A stretch of 8,647 bases of DNA from Holosporaceae bacterium. GTDB lineage: Bacteria > Pseudomonadota > Alphaproteobacteria > UBA3830. Of this stretch, positions 1-4,969 are shown piece by piece. The DNA is taken from positions 1 to 8,647 of the forward strand of contig JAISCG010000082.1 in NCBI GenBank assembly GCA_031265715.1, read 5' to 3'. The notes below the pieces were generated by a model. That model worked only from the letters and a program-made list of their open reading frames with translations. It was not told the DNA's origin and did no database searches. Each line of letters starts with the position of its first letter. Within the stretch, counting starts at the first letter, position 1. The position numbers and the translations under genes are program-made.

Positions 1-58
1 GGGACGCATATAGTGAGCAAAACCCTGGGAGTAGTCCGTGGACAGTTCTTCTTCGAGG

Positions 59-87
59 GACCGGTTTGAATCCGTCTAAGGCCGCCA
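59..87 (+). other. tRNA-like 3' end (T-arm, acceptor strand, CCA); possible decayed or permuted tmRNA piece
   Basis: The segment has the spacing of the 3' third of a tRNA. A 7-nt loop TTTGAAT (65-71) is followed by 5 nt of T-stem (72-76), 7 nt of acceptor strand (77-83), G at the discriminator position (84) and CCA (85-87). The T-stem pairs cleanly only for three loop-proximal pairs, or five if C61 is bulged. No matching 5' acceptor strand lies upstream, so it is not an ordinary tRNA. Alphaproteobacterial tmRNA is circularly permuted, with the CCA piece first. A GGGGCCGA at 147-154 resembles a tmRNA 5' end, but acceptor pairing is poor and no tag frame was found. The similarity may be chance. 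Confidence 0.2.
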
Positions 88-96
88 GTTGTTATT

Positions 97-324
97 TTAC
101 CACCAGACGACAACGGTTGAGACTGATGAGGTTGATGGGGATTGCTGGGGCCGAATTCTTTCAGTTTGATCAGGAACCTCCGGTTGATCAGGTTGATCAG
201 GTTGATCCGGAACCTCTGGAACCTCTGGTTGATCTGGAACCTCTGGTTGATCCGGATGTCTGGGAATTTCCGGAGAATGAGGATGATGGGGAATTACCGC
301 TTGACTAACTTCCCCTTTTGACAA
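97..324 (-). CDS. Hypothetical Pro-X-X repeat protein or gene remnant
   Basis: This 75-codon minus-strand frame (TTG at 324, stop at 97-99) is not a family I recognise. Its core (166-291) is 14 consecutive triplets, each beginning with proline: mostly PDQ and PEV, with diverged PHH, PHS, PEI and PRH at the N-terminal side. The prolines use all four CCN codons (4 CCA, 2 CCC, 4 CCG, 4 CCT), so the most variable base of the DNA repeat is silent here. In the opposite frame the same base is a second codon position. The tail is Ser/Thr-rich and ends in Val-Val-Val-Trp-Trp. Against it being an intact gene: no ATG or GTG start, no ribosome binding site before the TTG, an in-frame stop at 340-342, and no visible minus-strand promoter. 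It may be the 3' end of a broken gene. A rival plus-strand frame, open from position 3 to the stop at 306-308, gives an acidic Val-Asp/Glu-Pro tail. Confidence 0.4.
   Translation of the reverse strand: MSKGEVSQAVIPHHPHSPEIPRHPDQPEVPDQPEVPEVPDQPDQPDQPEVPDQTERIRPQQSPSTSSVSTVVVWW
165..254. repeat. 9-bp tandem repeat, ten units in two types
   Basis: Ten head-to-tail 9-bp units of two kinds, GTTGATCNG and GAACCTCNG, are arranged in mixed order without any indel. Five further degenerate units continue the 9-bp phase to 299, all starting with G and nearly all ending in G. Position 9 is G throughout, while position 8 takes all four bases. The length of three codons and the strict phase fit protein-coding constraint. 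There are no unique spacers, so this is not a CRISPR array. Confidence 0.85.
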
Positions 325-329
325 GGGGA
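311..329. other. Hairpin preceding the terminator
   Basis: A 7-bp inverted repeat (311-317 with 323-329, TCCCCTT/AAGGGGA) encloses a 5-nt loop. No T-run follows it on the plus strand, so alone it is not a canonical rho-independent terminator. It lies three bases after the stop of the rival plus-strand frame and 22 nt before the strong terminator. It may be an accessory 3' stem protecting the transcript end. Confidence 0.4.
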
Positions 330-351
330 TTGAAGAAGATTAACGATAATC

Positions 352-375
352 GGCGCGTTTTTCGCGCCTTTTTTT
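352..375 (+). terminator. Rho-independent terminator
   Basis: A perfect 6-bp GC-only stem, GGCGCG (352-357) with CGCGCC (363-368), has a TTTTT loop and is followed by seven T residues (369-375). The T-run is on the plus strand only, so it ends rightward transcription entering from the unidentified region upstream. It also insulates the rpsB operon from that unit. What gene or RNA it terminates is not clear from the window. Confidence 0.88.
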
Positions 376-413
376 GCAACGGAAAAATACCCGTGAAATG
401 CGGGCGGCGGAAC

Positions 414-442
414 TTGCATTTTTCTTCGTTTCGGTGTACAAA
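414..442 (+). promoter_or_regulatory. Candidate sigma-70-type promoter for rpsB operon (weak)
   Basis: TTGCAT (414-419) and TACAAA (437-442) are separated by 17 bp. The -10 element matches the consensus at four of six positions and the -35 at three. It is the best-spaced pair I found between the terminator and rpsB, but the match is modest. It would give a leader of roughly 130 nt. Confidence 0.25.
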
Positions 443-529
443 GAGCACCTGAGTACGCACGCAAAATTAGGCATTGCAGGATGCGGTGTCGGTTCGGTCT
501 GTTTTTTTTCAGTGAGAATTTTGCGGAGG

Positions 530-553
530 AAAAATCGCGACGAAGCGATTTTT
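530..553 (+). promoter_or_regulatory. Hairpin just upstream of the rpsB ribosome binding site
   Basis: A perfect 9-bp inverted repeat, AAAAATCGC (530-538) with GCGATTTTT (545-553), encloses the 6-nt loop GACGAA. It ends 13 nt before the AGAGAGGA ribosome binding site. The T-run lies inside the stem and is followed by G, so it would be a poor terminator. TCGGTT (489-494) can pair with AACCGA (557-562), which would enclose this hairpin and approach the ribosome binding site. A role in S2 feedback or attenuation is inference. Confidence 0.45.
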
Positions 554-579
554 GTTAACCGAAGAAAGAGAGGATAATA

Positions 580-1368
580 ATGTCAAATGTTTCAATTCAA
601 GATTTACTTGAAGCCGGGGTTCATTTCGGCCACCAAACGAGGCGATGGAATCCCAAGATGGCGCCGTACATATACGGATCCAAGGATAGAATTCACATCA
701 TAAATTTGGATCGTACTTTTACGATGTTGGATCAGGCGTTGAAAGTTGCCGGGGACGTGGCTGCCGCCGGCGGTCGAATTTTGTTCGTGGGAACAAAAAG
801 ACAGGCGAGCGAAAGAGTCGCGGAAGCTGCGGTGCGCTGCGGTCAATATTATGTGAATCATCGCTGGTTGGGAGGCATGCTCACCAACTGGAAAACGGTT
901 TCTCAATCCATAAAAAAATTGGATCTTCTGGAGAAAAAGCTGAAAGATGAAACCGTCGTTCTTAAAAAGAAAGAAATTCTGGATATCGAAAGACGTATTG
1001 CAAAATTGCAGATGGCGCTGGGCGGCGTGCGCAACATGGGGGGTGTGCCTTCGGTGTTGTTTGTGCTGGACGTGACGGCGGATCTGACTGCGGTCAAAGA
1101 AGCGCGGGTTCTCGGGGTTCCGGTTATCGGCATTTGCGATACCAACTCGGATCCGACACTCATCGATTATCCGATTCCGGGGAACGATGACTCCGTGAAG
1201 GCAATTGATCTGTATTGCAGCGCGTTCGAAAATGTGATTATTGACGGTATTCAGAGAGGATTATCTTCCGCCGGCGTTGATATCGGAGCGTTGGAAGATC
1301 CGACTGCCGGGCCTTCGAAAAAAAGGTTCAGAGGGAGAGAAATCGCCGCAGATAATTATGACGGGTAA
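580..1368 (+). CDS. rpsB: 30S ribosomal protein S2
   Basis: S2 is a late-assembling small-subunit protein that bridges head and body of the 30S particle and helps recruit S1. The 262-residue product fits the family (241 in E. coli). It opens with the usual LLEAGVHFGHQTRRWNPKM block (residues 9-27), followed by YIYGSKDRIHIINL, the RWLGGMLTNWKT signature (95-106), the coiled-coil insertion rich in Lys/Glu (about 108-145), and the DTNSDPTLIDYPIPGNDDS block (187-205). The acidic C-terminus, ending Asn-Tyr-Asp-Gly, is lineage-specific. The ATG at 580 is chosen because AGAGAGGA sits 5 nt upstream and the protein then starts exactly like its homologues. It is the first gene of the operon and is followed by tsf after 26 nt, the order found in most bacteria. 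Confidence 0.98.
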   Translation: MSNVSIQDLLEAGVHFGHQTRRWNPKMAPYIYGSKDRIHIINLDRTFTMLDQALKVAGDVAAAGGRILFVGTKRQASERVAEAAVRCGQYYVNHRWLGGMLTNWKTVSQSIKKLDLLEKKLKDETVVLKKKEILDIERRIAKLQMALGGVRNMGGVPSVLFVLDVTADLTAVKEARVLGVPVIGICDTNSDPTLIDYPIPGNDDSVKAIDLYCSAFENVIIDGIQRGLSSAGVDIGALEDPTAGPSKKRFRGREIAADNYDG

Positions 1369-1394
1369 TTTTAGTTTTGTTGGGAGAATAAAGT

Positions 1395-2318
1395 ATGGCT
1401 GACGTAAAAGCAAATGAGGTAAAGGCGCTCAGGGATCGTACCGGCGCCGGTATGATGGATTGCAAAAAAGCTCTGGTCGAGTGCAACGGAGATATTGAGG
1501 AAGCTATCGATTGGCTGCGCAAAAAAGGTCTTGCGGCGGCGGCTAAAAAATCCGGAAGGGTTGCGGCCGAAGGTTTGGTCGGAGTGCACGTGCACGGACA
1601 CAAAGGCGCGATCGCGGAAATTAACGCGGAAACGGATTTTGTGGCGCGCAATGAATTGTTCCAAAAATATGTGGGAGACGTTGTCGAGTTGGCATGCAGG
1701 CACAATTGCGAGGTCGAGCAATTGCAATCGCTCGAATATCCGCAGACCGGGAGAACCGTATCCGAGGAACTGACAAATTTAATAGCCGTCATCGGCGAAA
1801 ATATGGGAATCCGCAGGGTTTGTCATCTTTCGGTTTCCGACGGCGTGATCGCTTCCTATGTCCACAACAAGATTTCCGCGAATCTTGGGAAGATCGGAAT
1901 TTTGTTGGCGCTGGAATCATCGGGAGATAAGGAAAAATTATCCGAAATCGGAAAAAAGATCGCGATGCACATTGCGGCGGCCAATCCTCAATCAACTTCG
2001 ATTGAAGATCTGGATCCGGCAATTTTGGAAAGAGAAAGAAACGTCGTCACGGAGCAGGCAAAGGGCACCGGTAAACCAGCAGAATTTATCGAAAAAATTG
2101 TCGAGGGGCGCATCAGAAAATTCTACGAAGAAGTCGTGTTGCTTGAGCAGGTTTTTGTCATCGACGGTTCCACAAAAGTGAAAGACGTCGTTGCGGCGGC
2201 TTCCAAGGAGATCGGAGCTCCGATAGTCGTAAAGGGATTTGTGAAATTTGTGCTCGGAGAAGGCATAGAAAAGCAGGTTACCGATTTCGCCGCCGAAGTT
2301 GCCGCGCAGCTGAGCTAG
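1395..2318 (+). CDS. tsf: Translation elongation factor Ts
   Basis: EF-Ts is the cytosolic nucleotide-exchange factor that releases GDP from EF-Tu. The 307-residue length is typical of alphaproteobacteria. The N-terminal UBA-like domain (about 1-50) contains LRDRTGAGMMDCKKAL. The TDFV motif (80-83), whose Asp-Phe pair inserts near the EF-Tu nucleotide-binding site in the E. coli structure, is intact and followed by ARNE. The core subdomains and coiled-coil region follow (HIAAANP, GKPAEFIEKIVEGRIRKF), and the conserved VGEGIEK-like and TDFAAEVAAQ blocks close the protein. A GGGAGA ribosome binding site (1382-1387) lies 7 nt before the ATG. Several antisense frames of more than 90 codons overlap this gene but are shadows of it. 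Nothing is odd. Confidence 0.98.
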   Translation: MADVKANEVKALRDRTGAGMMDCKKALVECNGDIEEAIDWLRKKGLAAAAKKSGRVAAEGLVGVHVHGHKGAIAEINAETDFVARNELFQKYVGDVVELACRHNCEVEQLQSLEYPQTGRTVSEELTNLIAVIGENMGIRRVCHLSVSDGVIASYVHNKISANLGKIGILLALESSGDKEKLSEIGKKIAMHIAAANPQSTSIEDLDPAILERERNVVTEQAKGTGKPAEFIEKIVEGRIRKFYEEVVLLEQVFVIDGSTKVKDVVAAASKEIGAPIVVKGFVKFVLGEGIEKQVTDFAAEVAAQLS

Positions 2319-2331
2319 AGGAGAATTTGGG

Positions 2332-3036
2332 GTGAAAATTCATCGAATACTGTTGAAGGTTTCCGGTGAATTCCTTATGGGAGAAGGGGAATTCGGGCTT
2401 GACGTCAAAACTGTCGATCGCATCTCCGGGGAAATTAAGCGGGTTCGGGAGAGCGGCTACGAAATTTGCATTGTCGTGGGCGGAGGAAATATTTTTCGGG
2501 GTGTTTCCGGAGCAGCCTACGGCATGCATCGGGCTGCGGCGGACAGCATCGGCATGCTCGCCACGGTTATGAACTCGATTGCCTTCCAGAATTCACTCGA
2601 ACGGCAGGGAGTTCTCACCCGGGTTATGTCCGCAATATCGATGCCGAACGTTTGCGAGCCCTACATTCGTCGAAAGGCAATTCGACATTTGGAAAAAGGA
2701 AGAATCGTGATCTGCGCCGCCGGTTCCGGGAATCCGTATTTTACCACCGACACCGCGGCGATTCTGAGAGCGTTGGAAACCGGTTGCGACGTTCTTATGA
2801 AAGCGACGAAAGTTGCCGGAGTGTACGATTCGGATCCGCAAAAAAATCCGGACGCCGTTATGTTCGAAACTTTGTCCTACAAAGATGTTTTTGATAAAAA
2901 TATAAAAGTTATGGATCAGACCGCGATTACTTTGGCGCAGGAAAATAATATGCCGATTTTTGTATTCTCGCTTGAGGAGGAAGGAACTCTTGAAAAAGTT
3001 CTGGCCGGGAACGGAATCTGTTCTATAATATCCTAG
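2332..3036 (+). CDS. pyrH: Uridylate kinase (UMP kinase)
   Basis: This kinase phosphorylates UMP to UDP with ATP in pyrimidine nucleotide synthesis. The bacterial enzyme is a hexamer of the amino-acid-kinase fold, activated by GTP and inhibited by UTP. Visible motifs: RILLKVSGEFLMG (phosphate binding, residues 5-17), GGGNIFRG, the DSIGMLATVMN segment (UMP site and helix), GSGNPYFTTDTAA, and the KATKVAGVYDSDP nucleotide-binding loop. Length (234) is close to the family norm of about 240. The start is GTG, supported by AGAGGAGA 7 nt upstream (2317-2324, overlapping the tsf stop) and by alignment of the KISGE-type block near the N-terminus. The gap to tsf is 13 nt, so the two genes are almost certainly co-transcribed. 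Confidence 0.97.
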   Translation: MKIHRILLKVSGEFLMGEGEFGLDVKTVDRISGEIKRVRESGYEICIVVGGGNIFRGVSGAAYGMHRAAADSIGMLATVMNSIAFQNSLERQGVLTRVMSAISMPNVCEPYIRRKAIRHLEKGRIVICAAGSGNPYFTTDTAAILRALETGCDVLMKATKVAGVYDSDPQKNPDAVMFETLSYKDVFDKNIKVMDQTAITLAQENNMPIFVFSLEEEGTLEKVLAGNGICSIIS

Positions 3037-3048
3037 AGAGGTGATGCT

Positions 3049-3597
3049 ATGATTTTAGAAAATCTGAGAAAAAAAATGAGCACCTGTTTTGAAAGTTTGC
3101 TGAAAGATTTCGGCGGACTGAGAACCGGGCGTGCTTCCGTTACGATTTTAGATAATATTTTGGTGGAAGCGTACGGAAAAAAAGTTCCGATTCAGCAGGT
3201 CGGGACTGTCAGCGTTCCCGAAGTGCGGATGTTGACGATCCAGGTGTGGGATTCGTCTTTGATAAAGCCTGCCGAGATCGCGATCAGAAATTCTCAGTTC
3301 GGTTTGAGCCCGGTGGTGGACGGTCAATTGATCAGAATATCGATTCCGGAATTGAGCGAGGAACGCAGGAAAGAAATTTGCAAATTGGCGGGAAAATACG
3401 CCGAGCAAACGCGGATATCTCTGCGCAATATTCGCAAAGAAGCCATGGACGAAGTAAAAAGGCAGGAAAAAAGTAAAGAAATCAGCGAGGATCAGCAGAA
3501 AAAAATATCTGATGATATTCAAAAAGTTACCGATGAATTTGTGAAAAAAATCGATGCTTCTTTATCTGTAAAAGAAAAAGAGATAATGAAAGTTTAA
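3049..3597 (+). CDS. frr: Ribosome recycling factor
   Basis: RRF acts with EF-G to split the post-termination ribosome. The 182-residue protein is near the usual 185. Domain I begins with the long helix carrying FGGLRTGRAS (21-30). Domain II follows with the VEAYG and PEVRMLTIQVWD strands (39-68). Domain I resumes with IPELSEERRKEI, RISLRNIRKEAMDEVK and a Lys/Glu-rich helix. Arg129 in RNIR corresponds to E. coli Arg132, a residue needed for activity. A strong AGAGAGGTGAT ribosome binding site (3035-3045) overlaps the pyrH stop. The TAA stop is followed directly by the ATG of uppS. Confidence 0.97.
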   Translation: MILENLRKKMSTCFESLLKDFGGLRTGRASVTILDNILVEAYGKKVPIQQVGTVSVPEVRMLTIQVWDSSLIKPAEIAIRNSQFGLSPVVDGQLIRISIPELSEERRKEICKLAGKYAEQTRISLRNIRKEAMDEVKRQEKSKEISEDQQKKISDDIQKVTDEFVKKIDASLSVKEKEIMKV

Positions 3598-4290
3598 ATG
3601 AACAATTCGTTGGAGCATCTCGCTTTTGTGTTGGACGGTAATCGAAGATGGGCTCGCAGGCATAATCTTTCGAGTTTGGTCGGACATAAAAACGGATACG
3701 AGGTCGTAAAGAAAATAACTCCCCTTCTTCCGAAATACGGAATAAAGTATGTTACATATTATATGTTCTCAATGGAAAATTGGAACAGATCGAAGGAAGA
3801 GATTGATTATCTTATGAATATATTTCGCGGTTTTTTTTCTGCAAGCGACTATGCAAATGATCACGGAATTCGCATTAGAACCATCGGATGTTTGGAAAAG
3901 CTTCCCCGGGATATTTTCGAAAAAATTCGGCAGCTGGAAGATTCCACAAAAAATAATACGGAGTTGACGGTTGTTGTGGCGATAAGCTACGGCGGAAGAG
4001 ATGAGATCGTGCGAGCCGCGAAAAAAATTACCCGGGATGCGATCGAAAATAAAATTACCGTCGACGAAATGAATGAAGAAATGTTTGCGTCATATCTGGA
4101 CACTGGTGATTTGCCCTACCCGGACGCTTTCGTGAGAACGAGCGAAAAACGCATAAGTAATTTTTTAATATGGCAGGCGGCCTATGCAGAAATATTTTTT
4201 ATTGATAAATTTTGGCCTGATTTTAACGAAGATGATTTGCGCGATATAGTTTACGAGTTTTCACAGAGGGAACGTCGGTATGGAAAGTAG
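3598..4290 (+). CDS. uppS: Undecaprenyl diphosphate synthase (cis-prenyltransferase)
   Basis: The enzyme adds isopentenyl diphosphate units in cis to farnesyl diphosphate, making the C55 carrier lipid for peptidoglycan and other wall polymers. Visible motifs: DGNRRWA (13-19, catalytic Asp13), GHKNG (29-33), FSMENWNR (57-64), SYGGRDEI (130-137), and the C-terminal NFLIWQAAYAEIFF and WPDF blocks with the metal-binding Glu198. Length 230 is slightly short. Two oddities: the usual R-T-S/G-G-E-x-R-x-S motif reads R180-T-S-E-K-R185-I-S, one residue shorter between the arginines that bind diphosphate; and the position equivalent to E. coli Arg39 is Ser26. The ATG directly follows the frr stop with only a weak ribosome binding site, so translation is probably coupled to frr. 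The family is certain; product chain length is not. Confidence 0.94.
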   Translation: MNNSLEHLAFVLDGNRRWARRHNLSSLVGHKNGYEVVKKITPLLPKYGIKYVTYYMFSMENWNRSKEEIDYLMNIFRGFFSASDYANDHGIRIRTIGCLEKLPRDIFEKIRQLEDSTKNNTELTVVVAISYGGRDEIVRAAKKITRDAIENKITVDEMNEEMFASYLDTGDLPYPDAFVRTSEKRISNFLIWQAAYAEIFFIDKFWPDFNEDDLRDIVYEFSQRERRYGK

Positions 4291-4957
4291 TATGATCAAA
4301 GAGAGAATCGGTGTTGAAAAAAAAGAGTTTATGCTGCGATTATTCTCGTCATTTTTATTTATTTTGATCGTTGTTTTATTATTTTGCGTTCCCTACAAGG
4401 TGTTTTCGGTTTTGTGCTGGGGAACCTACGCATTTATGCTCTACGAAATTTTTTCCCCGAAAATAAAAAAGAAAATGTTGCTGCGCACGTTCGCGGCCGT
4501 TTTTTGTTTCATCGGAATTTACTCCTTTATATATTGTCGCGAATTTTTGGGACAGCCGGGATGCCTGTTTTTAATTTGCGTCGCGAGTTTTACTGATATC
4601 GGCGCGTATTCCTTCGGAAAAATTTTGAGAGGGCCGAAATTGTGTCCGAAAATCAGTCCGAACAAAACCTGGGCCGGTTTTTGGGGCGGGATTTTATTTA
4701 CAAACGTTGCTGTTTTTTGTTTGAACAGCACTTTTTTTGTAATTAAAAAACCTTTTTTGTATTCGACGGATTTTTGGACGGTTCAGCTGATAATTTTGGC
4801 GTCCGTTGCCGGGGATCTGTTGGAATCTTGGTTTAAAAGATTGCTGGGCGTAAAAGATATGGGAGATTTATTCCCGGGGCACGGCGGAGTTCTTGATCGT
4901 CTCGACAGTTTGTTGTTAGCTTCAACGGTTTTGGCAATTATAGATATTTTATTTTAG
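4280..4957 (+). CDS. cdsA: Phosphatidate cytidylyltransferase (CDP-diacylglycerol synthase)
   Basis: This integral membrane enzyme converts phosphatidic acid and CTP to CDP-diacylglycerol, precursor of all bacterial glycerophospholipids. At 225 residues it is shorter than E. coli CdsA (285) and similar to rickettsial forms. Hydrophobic segments lie at about 20-36, 40-56, 70-85, 94-110, 134-152 and 167-180. The DIGAYSFGKILRGPK-LCPKISPNKTWAG region (106-133) and the complete family signature S183-x-F-K-R-x4-K-D-x-G-x2-F-P-G-H-G-G-x2-D-R-x-D (183-209) are present. The start overlaps uppS by 11 nt and is preceded by AGAGGGA (4265-4271). A second ATG at 4292, just after the uppS stop, is a possible alternative and would shorten the protein by four residues. 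dxr, often the next gene in alphaproteobacteria, is absent. Confidence 0.95.
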   Translation: MESSMIKERIGVEKKEFMLRLFSSFLFILIVVLLFCVPYKVFSVLCWGTYAFMLYEIFSPKIKKKMLLRTFAAVFCFIGIYSFIYCREFLGQPGCLFLICVASFTDIGAYSFGKILRGPKLCPKISPNKTWAGFWGGILFTNVAVFCLNSTFFVIKKPFLYSTDFWTVQLIILASVAGDLLESWFKRLLGVKDMGDLFPGHGGVLDRLDSLLLASTVLAIIDILF

Positions 4958-4969
4958 GACATCGAAATC

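Larger units (their letters stand above)
376..579 (+). promoter_or_regulatory. Leader and promoter region of the rpsB operon
   Basis: These 204 bases between the terminator and rpsB hold no credible gene. A TTG-initiated frame at 374-577 has no ribosome binding site and ends just before rpsB. The operon promoter must lie here if the terminator is efficient. In other bacteria S2 represses its own operon through the rpsB leader, so a long structured leader is expected, but I cannot match it to a known S2-binding motif. A strong ribosome binding site, AGAGAGGA (567-574), precedes the rpsB ATG by 5 nt. Confidence 0.5.

Noticed and set aside
1..69. Short open frame entering the window and stopping at 67-69
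   Set aside because: Twenty-two codons are too few to judge; no family was recognised, and it overlaps the tRNA-like segment.
165..254. CRISPR array
   Set aside because: Units are 9 bp, contiguous and lack unique spacers.
3..308. Plus-strand frame open from the window start with an acidic repeat tail
   Set aside because: Not called as a gene because in this frame the repeat's most variable base is a second codon position and its invariant base a third position, the reverse of coding expectation. It remains the rival to the minus-strand call and would explain the terminator.
1..350. Confident call of a permuted ssrA (tmRNA) gene
   Set aside because: Acceptor-stem pairing is poor, G3-U70 is missing, the T-stem is defective and no tag peptide frame was found; kept only as a low-confidence hypothesis.
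523..554. GCGGAGGA as a ribosome binding site for a leader peptide
   Set aside because: No ATG, GTG or TTG lies at a suitable distance; the bases instead border the 530-553 hairpin.
374..577. 67-codon plus-strand frame in the rpsB leader
   Set aside because: It starts with TTG inside the terminator's T-run, has no ribosome binding site, shows no recognisable domain, and lies across the hairpin and regulatory region.
1328..1792. Long antisense frames over tsf (up to 154 codons)
   Set aside because: They lie opposite a well-conserved gene and have no ribosome binding site or domain; they are shadows of tsf codon usage.
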